A stretch of 6,171 bases of DNA. It comes from Christensenella sp. UBA1782. GTDB lineage: Bacteria > Bacillota > Clostridia > Christensenellales > DTU072. Positions 1-5,558 of this stretch are shown piece by piece. Each line of letters starts with the position of its first letter. Position 1 is the stretch's first letter. The DNA lies in NCBI GenBank assembly GCA_002315475.1, contig DCGI01000070.1, positions 32,116 to 38,286 on the forward strand, in the 5' to 3' direction. Both the position numbers and the translations under genes were made by a program. The notes under the pieces are model-generated. The model was not told the DNA's origin. It was given only the letters and a program-made list of their open reading frames with translations, and did no database searches.

Positions 1-258
1 CAACGCGGCAAGAGCCAAGACGATAGACAGTGCATAGCAACCCATTTGAATGGTAGCAAGCAATTCTCCGTTCAACACGTTCTCGGGGATACCCTTCACG
101 AAGGTCATGATTGCGTTGACACCGTCGGTTCCGTTATAAACGGACAAGATGCTTTGTACCCAATCTATGGCTACGTCTTTCAAGAAGTACCCTACCGCAT
201 TGACGGCAAGATACAACAACGCAAAGATGGAAACGAAGAAGGAAGCTACGTTCATCTT
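1..258 (-). repeat. Module 5 of the giant protein (residues 864-949, truncated by window edge)
   Basis: Start of a third module pair: KMNVASFF, helix 1, Trp in IDWVQSIL, VYNGTDGV, FVKGIPEN, and the start of helix 2 with MGCYALSIV. The sequence ends inside helix 2, so at least the rest of this module, and probably a sixth, lie outside the window. Confidence 0.85.
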
Positions 259-2847
259 TTTCTTCTTTTCGGGTTTTGCAACGGGTTCCCCTTCTTCGTC
301 GGGATACTCGTTTTCTTCGGCGTCGCCGTCCACTTCCTCTTGTACGTTCAAGTCGCTGTTGATTTCTTCCAACATCGGAGCAATGACGGAATCCGATTCG
401 TCGTGTTCGGGAACGTCGTCTTCTTCGAAAGAACCGTATACTTCGGTTTCTTGCGTTCTGTCTGCGGACGAATCCACCAACGTAATAATTTCGTCATCCA
501 CCGTAATCTCGGGTTCCTTTTCTTTCTTCTTGGCGCACAAAGCGGTCAAGAAGGTCAGGAAAGCAATCGCCGTAACGGCTATCATACCGTAAGAAGGAAG
601 TGCCTTCGTCGCTACGTATTCCAAAACGAAGGAAGCGAGCATGAACACGAAGAACAACGCACAACCGACTTTCATCGGAATACCGGTAAGCTCTTTCTTG
701 CGAGCAATCAATCCGCCGAAGAAGGCAAGGAGTGCCAACACGACGGCAATCATATAGCAACCGATTTCGGCTATGGCAAGGGCATTTTCCTTAACGAAGA
801 CGGCAGGTATCGTCTTGACAAACTCGACGATGGCGGTAATTCCGTTATTGGCACCTTGCACGGCGAACAAACTGTTCAACCACGCAATGTCGGTACGGAA
901 TACGATGCCGAGTACGCTCCAAAGCAAGAAAATCAATCCGAACGCACTGACAAATCCATGTGCGACGTTCGGTTTCCTGCCTTCGACGGCACAAGGCTTT
1001 CCTTTGGCGCAAATCGCCGTAAGGAAGCAGAGGAAGGCAAGACCTATGACGGCGAACAAGCCGTACGTATAGGTTTGCGTCAAATAATAGTTTACCAATC
1101 CGTACAAAACCGAGAAGATAAAGAACATGGTACAACCCGTCTTCATGAGTTTTCCGGTGTACTTCTTGCAAACGGCAATCAAACCGCCCACGAAAGCGAA
1201 GACCGCAAAGATCGTGGTGAGGAAGAACAAGAACAACGAACAAAGCGGAATAACGTTCTCGACGGTAAAGACGGCGGGAATGCTTTGCACAAAGCTCATG
1301 ACGGTATCGACGGTATTGGTGCCGTTATAGACGCCGAGCAAGCTTGCCACCCAACCGATTTCCGATTGATAGAACTTTCCGACCACGCTGCAAGCGATAA
1401 AGAGCAAACTGAAGAAGAAGATAAAGAAGGAAGCTACGTTCATCTTCTTGCCTTTCTTTTGTGCGGGTTCTGCGGTTACGGGGACGATTTCGTCGTCATA
1501 AATCTTCAAATCCGCATCTTCTTCGGGAATGAACACGTCGGATTCCGGTTCTTCCTCTTCTTGTTCGGCAGATTCGGCGGGCATGACGCTCGGTCCTGCC
1601 AAATAATCTTCTAACTGATAATGATCGGGTACGAAATCCAAATAGTTTTCGTCCGGCTCTTCTTCTACGGGTTCTTGTTCGGGAGCTTCTTCGATGCCCT
1701 CGGCTTTTTCAAGAACGGGTTCCGCCTTAACGACCTTTTTCTTTTTGCCGAGCAAAGCGCAAATCAAAGCGCAGAGAGCAAATTCGGCAATCAAAATCGC
1801 ACCGATGAAATAGTTGTTTTCCATGACGCAACCGATGACGGTGGAAGCCGCCGCAAACAGGGCAAACAGCCCGCATCCGACTTTCATCACTTTTCCGGTT
1901 TCTTCACGCACGATGACGATCAAACCGCTAAAGAATGCGATGACCGCAAACACCAACGAAATCATATAGCAGAAAATCTGAACGATTGCCAATATGTTTT
2001 CTACCGCAAAGACGGCGGGACATTCTTCAATAAACTTGAAAACGGCATGGACGCCGTCCAACGTACGGGACACCGTCAAAATGCTTTGTACCCAATCGAC
2101 GTTGGATTGAACGAAATAACCGATGACGGAAAGGACTAAGTAGAGCAAACCGAACAACGCCACGAAGAACGATACGGGATTAACCTGTTTTTTCTTGTAG
2201 GTACCGTTCGCCTTTGCGATGGCGATGGCTTCGATTTCTTCACGGCTTAACTTTCTTCCGTTGCAAACGGTGGCAAGGAAAATAAGCAGAGCACATCCCA
2301 ACGTGATGAACGTTCCGTACGTATAAACGTGATTGACGAAATAGCCGATAGCTTGGTACACGATGGTAAACGCCAAAACGACCGAGCAACCGATTTTCAT
2401 CACCTTTCCCGTTCCTCTTTGTACGATGGAAATCAGTCCGCCGAAAAATCCGACGAGAACCATCACGATCGACAAAGCAAACAGAATCATCTGGGTATAG
2501 ACCAGAGCGTTCTCCGCCGTAAAGGCAGGAATGTTCTGTATAAAACCGAGAATAGCCGCTACTCCGTTCGTATTATTATATATGGATAAGCAAGAAACCA
2601 ACCACGCGGGAGCGTCTGCCTTCAAAAAGTATCCGCATCCGCAGACGGCGAGATACAGTAAGCCGAACAATACGACGAAGAACGAAGCCACGTTCATCTT
2701 CTTGTTCTTCTTCAATACCGGTCTGGATTCGTCGAGGACTTGATCCACAGCCTCTTCGGGTATGGTGTCCAACGTCTGCATGTACTTGTGGTAATAAGGA
2801 CTGCCTTTATAAGCCTTATAGCCTTTGTCTGTCTCGTTAACGGTCAT
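1..2847 (-). CDS. Giant multi-span membrane protein with at least five tandem four-helix modules (3' end outside window)
   Basis: Function unknown; I do not recognise the family. Translation from ATG at 2847 gives 949 codons with no stop before position 1, so the C-terminus is missing. The start is fixed by AGGAGG seven bases upstream and an in-frame TGA at 2866-2868. Residues 1-49 are a polar cytoplasmic head. Then come module 1 (about 50-197), module 2 (220-371), an acidic linker (372-467), module 3 (468-616), module 4 (625-775), a second acidic linker (776-863) and module 5 (864-949, cut). Each complete module has four hydrophobic helices; basic residues before helix 1, between helices 2 and 3 and after helix 4 place both ends inside the cell. 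Recurrent motifs are MNVASFF at the module start, an invariant Trp in the outside loop, YNGTN, IPAVF, GGLI and TGKxMKxGC. It is the last visible gene of the operon, 58 bp after the previous stop. A scaffold or membrane-organising role is only inference. Confidence 0.93.
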   Translation of the reverse strand, partial: MTVNETDKGYKAYKGSPYYHKYMQTLDTIPEEAVDQVLDESRPVLKKNKKMNVASFFVVLFGLLYLAVCGCGYFLKADAPAWLVSCLSIYNNTNGVAAILGFIQNIPAFTAENALVYTQMILFALSIVMVLVGFFGGLISIVQRGTGKVMKIGCSVVLAFTIVYQAIGYFVNHVYTYGTFITLGCALLIFLATVCNGRKLSREEIEAIAIAKANGTYKKKQVNPVSFFVALFGLLYLVLSVIGYFVQSNVDWVQSILTVSRTLDGVHAVFKFIEECPAVFAVENILAIVQIFCYMISLVFAVIAFFSGLIVIVREETGKVMKVGCGLFALFAAASTVIGCVMENNYFIGAILIAEFALCALICALLGKKKKVVKAEPVLEKAEGIEEAPEQEPVEEEPDENYLDFVPDHYQLEDYLAGPSVMPAESAEQEEEEPESDVFIPEEDADLKIYDDEIVPVTAEPAQKKGKKMNVASFFIFFFSLLFIACSVVGKFYQSEIGWVASLLGVYNGTNTVDTVMSFVQSIPAVFTVENVIPLCSLFLFFLTTIFAVFAFVGGLIAVCKKYTGKLMKTGCTMFFIFSVLYGLVNYYLTQTYTYGLFAVIGLAFLCFLTAICAKGKPCAVEGRKPNVAHGFVSAFGLIFLLWSVLGIVFRTDIAWLNSLFAVQGANNGITAIVEFVKTIPAVFVKENALAIAEIGCYMIAVVLALLAFFGGLIARKKELTGIPMKVGCALFFVFMLASFVLEYVATKALPSYGMIAVTAIAFLTFLTALCAKKKEKEPEITVDDEIITLVDSSADRTQETEVYGSFEEDDVPEHDESDSVIAPMLEEINSDLNVQEEVDGDAEENEYPDEEGEPVAKPEKKKKMNVASFFVSIFALLYLAVNAVGYFLKDVAIDWVQSILSVYNGTDGVNAIMTFVKGIPENVLNGELLATIQMGCYALSIVLALAAL
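259..522 (-). other. Acidic inter-pair linker B of the giant protein (residues 776-863)
   Basis: About 88 residues, strongly acidic, with no hydrophobic span, ending in a Lys cluster (861-864) just before module 5. It contains VDDEIITLVD (783-792), which matches the first residues of the 316-residue neighbour (SDEIITNVD). A cytoplasmic, disordered linker is the simplest reading. Confidence 0.8.
523..975 (-). repeat. Module 4 of the giant protein (residues about 625-775)
   Basis: Fourth module, only about 10 residues after module 3. It opens with KPNVAHGF, has the invariant Trp in IAWLNSLF, QGANNGI in place of YNGTN, IPAVFVKEN, FFGGLIARKK and TGIPMKVGC. It ends with AKKKEKE leading into the second acidic linker. 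Confidence 0.85.
1000..1446 (-). repeat. Module 3 of the giant protein (residues about 468-616)
   Basis: Third module, the start of the second pair. It opens with KMNVASFF exactly like module 1, and has the invariant Trp in IGWVASLL, VYNGTNTV, IPAVFTVEN, GGLIAVCKK and TGKLMKTGC. Helix 4 follows TYTYG, a peptide also found before helix 4 of module 1. The odd-numbered modules therefore resemble one another more than they resemble the even ones. Confidence 0.85.
1447..1734 (-). other. Acidic inter-pair linker A of the giant protein (residues 372-467)
   Basis: About 96 residues with no hydrophobic span, rich in Glu, Asp and Pro (for example EEAPEQEPVEEEP and EQEEEEPESD), flanked by Lys clusters on both sides. 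Topology puts it in the cytoplasm. The composition suggests disorder. It contains the peptide EEAPEQ (386-391), also present in the tail of the 316-residue neighbour, and DDEIV (451-455). Confidence 0.8.
1735..2190 (-). repeat. Module 2 of the giant protein (residues about 220-371)
   Basis: Second module, joined to module 1 by only about 22 residues. It opens with VNPVSFF. The outside loop has the invariant Trp in VDWVQSIL, but the YNGTN motif is replaced by SRTLDGV. It keeps CPAVFAVEN, SGLIVIV and TGKVMKVGC. It ends with a KKKK cluster (368-371) leading into the first acidic linker. The DNA coding for WVQSIL is nearly identical to the same part of module 5. Confidence 0.85.
2257..2700 (-). 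repeat. Module 1 of the giant protein (residues about 50-197)
   Basis: First four-helix module. It opens with KMNVASFF. Helix 1 is about 54-75, the outside loop carries Trp82 and YNNTNGV (90-96) and IPAF (106-109), helix 2 is about 116-143 ending near GGLI, the inside loop is RGTGKVMK, helix 3 is about 152-172 and helix 4 about 178-195. It is followed by NGRK and a short charged connector to module 2. Confidence 0.85.
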
Positions 2848-2854
2848 ATGAGAA

Positions 2855-2861
2855 CCTCCTA
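2855..2861 (-). promoter_or_regulatory. Ribosome binding site of the giant protein gene
   Basis: The minus strand reads TAGGAGG seven bases before ATG at 2847. This is a near-perfect Shine-Dalgarno sequence and fixes the start codon. Confidence 0.9.
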
Positions 2862-2905
2862 ATATTCAAATTCATCTTATTCTTTTCGTTCACTTCTTCT
2901 TATTC

Positions 2906-3856
2906 TTATTTACTCTTTCTGTACGCGCAACAACTACAAATGAAAGTCAGGATGGGTGCAAAGATCAAAGCGTATAAGCCGTATCCCGCAAACAACGTGC
3001 TACCCGTTTCGTACGCCAAAGGCAAACCGATATAGTCTACGACAAACAAAGCGCATACGTCCAGCGGTTCGGCATTGATGATCAACATACCGAAATATAG
3101 CACCACGACCATGACGAAACTCAAAATCGCCGTCAAGCCGAAGCGAACCTTTCTGTATCTTCCTTCGTGTTTTCCGCTGACCAACGCCACCAAAGCACAA
3201 AGAATGTTGACGAGGGCAAACACCACCATAACCGCCGATGCGATAGCCGTCGCGTAGAATGCGATATTGGATAAGGTGTCGGCGTTATATTGATATTGCA
3301 ATACGGTTTCGATACCGGCGTCAATGTTGTAGGTTTTCAGTAACGAGAACAGTGCGTCCAAAACGGGTACCGCTACCTTTTCGCTTACCGAAGCCTTGAC
3401 AAACGGCGATACGTACTGTCCGAAGCTCCCTGCGTCAAACAGTCCCACGACGGCAATACGAACCACCAAAATATTGACTAATAATATAAGGATAAGAGGA
3501 AGGATGCGTTTTTTGTCGTATTCCTTACGCACTTTCTTCTCTTGCACCGTAGGAACGGGCTCTTCCAAAGAAATGGCTTCGGGTAAAACGATTTGTTCGG
3601 GTGCTTCTTCCTGCACCGGTTTCGGATCTCCGAAATCCTCTCCGCTGATTACGGCGAGTTCGTCAATCTCTTCGGCAAAGACTTCGGCACGCAAGCTGGC
3701 AGCCATTCTGTTGACGGAACCGTTTAAGTAAGCGTTTCCTTCATTCCTATACATGGCAAAGCCACGCGGTTCGGTAATGTTCCGTTGCGGATTTCCCAAG
3801 CCGTCCGGTTTAACCGGTACATTGTCATCTACGTTCGTTATGATTTCGTCACTCAT
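2906..3856 (-). CDS. Four-helix membrane protein with acidic cytoplasmic N-terminal tail, 316 aa
   Basis: Family not recognised. ATG at 3856 follows GGGAG with an 8-base gap; stop TAA at 2906-2908. Residues 1-116 form a hydrophilic, mainly acidic tail (EEAPEQ at 83-88, then a Lys/Arg-rich stretch at 107-116). Helix 1 is about 117-138, an outside loop covers about 139-198, helix 2 is about 199-227, a short basic inside loop (GKHEGRYRKVRFG, 228-240) follows, helix 3 is about 241-260 and helix 4 about 289-310, ending in YRKSK. The layout matches one module of the giant protein, and the inside loop resembles that of the 5559-6170 protein. The gene starts 16 bp after the 125-residue gene and ends 58 bp before the giant gene, so the three are probably co-transcribed. 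A partner of the giant protein is inferred from layout and shared tail peptides, not demonstrated. Confidence 0.92.
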   Translation of the reverse strand: MSDEIITNVDDNVPVKPDGLGNPQRNITEPRGFAMYRNEGNAYLNGSVNRMAASLRAEVFAEEIDELAVISGEDFGDPKPVQEEAPEQIVLPEAISLEEPVPTVQEKKVRKEYDKKRILPLILILLVNILVVRIAVVGLFDAGSFGQYVSPFVKASVSEKVAVPVLDALFSLLKTYNIDAGIETVLQYQYNADTLSNIAFYATAIASAVMVVFALVNILCALVALVSGKHEGRYRKVRFGLTAILSFVMVVVLYFGMLIINAEPLDVCALFVVDYIGLPLAYETGSTLFAGYGLYALIFAPILTFICSCCAYRKSK

Positions 3857-3864
3857 ATTTTACA

Positions 3865-3869
3865 CTCCC
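3865..3869 (-). promoter_or_regulatory. Ribosome binding site of the 316-aa gene
   Basis: GGGAG on the minus strand, 8 bases before ATG 3856. It lies within the 16-bp gap after the stop of the preceding gene, so the two genes may be translationally coupled. Confidence 0.75.
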
Positions 3870-3872
3870 GAT

Positions 3873-4250
3873 TTAATAATCTTCTTTTTTCAATAAACTA
3901 TATAGGTAACTTATCCAGTCTTCCTCGTCCGCTCCACCCGAAACGTTGTACTGCCTCGGTACGGGTTGTGCGGTCGCTTGATTTTGTCCCGCAAACACTT
4001 GCGTCACACTCTGTACGGGTGCCTGCGTCGCACTCTGTACGGGTGATTGCGTCGCACTCTGTACGGGTGCTTGCGTCGCCGCTTGTACGATTCCCTGCAC
4101 GGTCGCCTGCGAGAACGGTTGCAAAGGCGATTGGAAAATAACAACGGGTTGAACGATCGGTTTATAGGTATTGTAAGCCGTCGCCTGCGGAACTTCCCGT
4201 TTTACAATCGGTTGTTCCTGCACCCCTTTTGCTTTTTTCTTTCTGCACAT
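3873..4250 (-). CDS. Small Gln/Pro/Val/Ala/Thr-rich low-complexity protein with 8-residue repeats, 125 aa
   Basis: Function unknown. ATG at 4250 is preceded by GGAGG with a 5-base gap; stop TAA at 3873-3875. There is no signal peptide or membrane segment. Residues 1-9 are basic (MCRKKKAKG). Residues 20-100 are Gln-rich and probably disordered. Within this, an 8-residue unit of the form QSATQxPV repeats about three times (residues 61-84), with a more diverged copy before it. The last 19 residues switch to acidic/aromatic character (ADEEDWISYLYSLLKKEDY), a possible amphipathic helix and binding end. It lies between two four-helix membrane protein genes, 27 bp from one and 16 bp from the other, in the same orientation. 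A cytoplasmic adaptor or spacer for the membrane partners is a guess. The ribosome site, operon position and absence of stops argue that the gene is real despite low complexity. Confidence 0.82.
   Translation of the reverse strand: MCRKKKAKGVQEQPIVKREVPQATAYNTYKPIVQPVVIFQSPLQPFSQATVQGIVQAATQAPVQSATQSPVQSATQAPVQSVTQVFAGQNQATAQPVPRQYNVSGGADEEDWISYLYSLLKKEDY
4001..4096 (-). repeat. 24-bp tandem repeat inside the 125-aa gene
   Basis: Three near-identical 24-bp units at 4001-4024, 4025-4048 and 4049-4072, differing at one to three positions, plus a degenerate fourth unit at 4073-4096. The period is a multiple of three, so unit gain or loss keeps the reading frame and changes only the number of 8-residue repeats. 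Confidence 0.9.
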
Positions 4251-4255
4251 ACCTT

Positions 4256-4260
4256 CCTCC
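4256..4260 (-). promoter_or_regulatory. Ribosome binding site of the 125-aa gene
   Basis: GGAGG on the minus strand with a 5-base gap to ATG 4250, inside the 27-bp gap after the previous stop codon. Confidence 0.8.
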
Positions 4261-4277
4261 GCTACGCCGTCCTGTTT

Positions 4278-5363
4278 TTATTTCTCTTTGTAGTGGTACA
4301 CTACGATCGGCTGCGTAATCTCTCTTCCGCGCAATTTCTTTTCCAAGAGGAAGAAGGAAAGAATGAATCCGATCAACGGAATCGCCACGAGAGCAAGCAA
4401 GCCCACGCCCGCATTGAATCCGCCCACGCCGTTAAAGGAACCGAGTGCGAAATTCAAGATTTGAGCGAAATCCATCGTACCGTTGACTTCCACCGTCGTC
4501 GCAAAGCATCCGAAGAAGATTCCCGCACCCAACAAAAGCATGATAAAACTTTCGATGCCCGTAAAACGGAAAATTCTTCTGTCGCCCGAAGCGAAACAGA
4601 TGAACGTCTGAATCATCAGAATCAACGCCATCACGGCATCCACCACGATAAAGGCGGGGAACGCCCAAATCAAATAGGGTGCGATGGCATCGGTCATACC
4701 GGCTTCCGTCTTAGCGATTTGCGCATCGTACCAAGCGGAATCTCCCAAATCAATCGAAAAGTTTAATTTCGAAGCGATGAATTTTATCCAACCGTAAACG
4801 GGATCGGAAATCGCATAGGTAGCAATCACGTTCGAAGAACTTTCTCCTTCGGCATCGCTTCCGTCCCCTTCGCCGTCTTCACCGTCACCCTCACCGGCAT
4901 CTTCGTCGGCTTTAATGGCGGCGTTCTCGGCGTCTTCTTCGATTTCGGCGTCTTCGCCACCTTCGTCCGCAACGGTAGGCGTGGTTTCCAAACAAAGCGA
5001 GGTGTATTGCGTCAACATCGGAATGTCTACACCGACACGAGGCAAAATGAACGAAATCACCAAAACCGCCAAACAGACGAGATACAACAACCACATGATG
5101 AAGCCGATCGGTTTCCGACAGAACTTCATGTTCTGCATGTCGGAAATAAACCGAGCGTCTACCTGCGTCCCTTTAATCTTTCCGCCGATCAACTGGTCGG
5201 TAGGATTGCTGTAATATGCGGCGCGGTCGCCCGCCAAAGGAGATACCCCCCCTTGCGCAATCAAATCTTTGGAATTGGAAATCGCATACCGTTGACGTTC
5301 CGCCAGCATCCTGTTACGTTCGTAATCGGCTGATTCTTGGTAAGAATAATCTTTTTTAGCCAT
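4278..5363 (-). CDS. Four-helix membrane protein with acidic low-complexity outside loop, 361 aa
   Basis: Family not recognised. I choose ATG at 5363 because AAGGTGG lies five bases upstream; an in-frame TTG at 5390 would add nine residues but has no ribosome site. Residues 1-86 are a polar, Tyr- and Arg-containing cytoplasmic head ending in CRKP. Helix 1 is about 87-108. The following loop contains a dense Asp/Glu/Gly/Ala stretch (about 133-175) with almost no positive charge, then Trp192 and a short hydrophobic segment. Helix 2 is about 229-258, a short basic loop (SGDRRIFRF) follows, helix 3 is about 269-290, a Gly/Asn/Phe-rich outside loop about 291-316 and helix 4 about 317-340. The tail is EKKLRGRE and onwards. 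By the positive-inside rule the acidic loop faces outside. First gene of the operon, about 60 bases downstream of the likely transcription start; stop TAA at 4278-4280. Confidence 0.92.
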   Translation of the reverse strand: MAKKDYSYQESADYERNRMLAERQRYAISNSKDLIAQGGVSPLAGDRAAYYSNPTDQLIGGKIKGTQVDARFISDMQNMKFCRKPIGFIMWLLYLVCLAVLVISFILPRVGVDIPMLTQYTSLCLETTPTVADEGGEDAEIEEDAENAAIKADEDAGEGDGEDGEGDGSDAEGESSSNVIATYAISDPVYGWIKFIASKLNFSIDLGDSAWYDAQIAKTEAGMTDAIAPYLIWAFPAFIVVDAVMALILMIQTFICFASGDRRIFRFTGIESFIMLLLGAGIFFGCFATTVEVNGTMDFAQILNFALGSFNGVGGFNAGVGLLALVAIPLIGFILSFFLLEKKLRGREITQPIVVYHYKEK

Positions 5364-5368
5364 CTCTA

Positions 5369-5375
5369 CCACCTT
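5369..5375 (-). promoter_or_regulatory. Ribosome binding site deciding the start of the 361-aa gene
   Basis: AAGGTGG on the minus strand, five bases before ATG 5363. The upstream TTG at 5390 is preceded only by A/T-rich sequence, so ATG 5363 is preferred. Confidence 0.75.
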
Positions 5376-5393
5376 GTCTGTTTTTGCCAATAC

Positions 5394-5413
5394 TTATAAA
5401 CTTATATTTATAA
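5394..5413 (-). promoter_or_regulatory. AT-only inverted repeat in the leader of the operon (weak operator candidate)
   Basis: TTATAAA and TTTATAA, seven-base arms separated by six bases, lie about 10-30 bases downstream of the likely transcription start. In such AT-rich sequence a palindrome of this size may arise by chance, so a regulator site is only possible. Confidence 0.2.
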
Positions 5414-5430
5414 TAATATTAGACAATGGT

Positions 5431-5459
5431 ATTCTATCACACAACAAAAAAAATATCAA
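5431..5459 (-). promoter_or_regulatory. Sigma-70/sigma-A promoter of the four-gene operon
   Basis: On the minus strand, a -35 box TTGATA (5454-5459, five of six consensus bases), a 17-bp spacer containing a T8 tract, and a -10 box TAGAAT (5431-5436, five of six) preceded by TGA, which makes an extended -10. The predicted transcription start near 5424 gives a leader of about 60 bases to ATG 5363. It lies just downstream of the terminator of the preceding gene, as expected for a new transcription unit. Confidence 0.78.
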
Positions 5460-5510
5460 TACTTATTACAACAAAAAATGAAAAAAATTTTCCTCATTTT
5501 CCCTTTAAGG

Positions 5511-5540
5511 CAAAAAAAAAGTGCCGTACGGCACTTTTTT
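5511..5540 (-). terminator. Intrinsic terminator after the 5559-6170 gene
   Basis: The perfect palindrome GTGCCGTACGGCAC (5521-5534), a 5-bp GC-rich stem with a GTAC loop, is extended by A:T pairs. On the minus strand it is followed by nine Ts. It starts 18 bases after the stop at 5559. The symmetric A and T tracts mean it could also stop transcription on the plus strand, although no plus-strand gene is visible here. Confidence 0.9.
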
Positions 5541-5558
5541 CTCGTAAAAATCCGTTTT

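Noticed and set aside
494..760. Minus-strand 88-codon frame inside module 4, and similar short frames (845-1243, 3000-3200, 4432-4668, 4912-5094, 5494-5757)
   Set aside because: Out of frame inside well-supported genes, Arg/Cys-rich and without ribosome sites.
46..1614. Long plus-strand open frame (522 codons) covering modules 3-5
   Set aside because: It is exactly antisense, codon on codon, to the giant gene. It stays open because that gene uses no TCA or CTA codons and only five TTA codons. It has no ribosome site, and its product is a His/Gly/Glu/Arg-rich mixture without domain features.
1621..2139. Further plus-strand open frames opposite modules 1-2 (also 2329-2589)
   Set aside because: Same antisense register; they end only at complements of TTA leucine codons in the minus-strand gene. 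No independent signals.
50..2700. Transporter assignment for the giant protein
   Set aside because: The helices show no recurrent charged or gating motif, Walker motif or known signature that I can see. Multiple helices alone do not support a transport function.
1..2847. Assembly artefact or pseudogene explanation for the repeats
   Set aside because: Modules differ throughout in sequence, conserve key residues, and the frame has no stop or frameshift across 949 codons, which indicates selection on an intact protein.
4001..4096. CRISPR array
   Set aside because: The 24-bp units are directly adjacent with no unique spacers, and they lie in frame inside a coding region.
4047..4766. Plus-strand frames opposite the 125-aa and 361-aa genes (also 3785-4141)
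   Set aside because: They cross two minus-strand genes and their intergenic gap, lack ribosome sites, and the Arg-rich or repeat-derived products are shadows of the real genes.
5361..5390. TTG at 5390 as start of the 4278-5363 gene
   Set aside because: No Shine-Dalgarno sequence upstream, only A/T sequence. ATG 5363 has AAGGTGG at a good distance.
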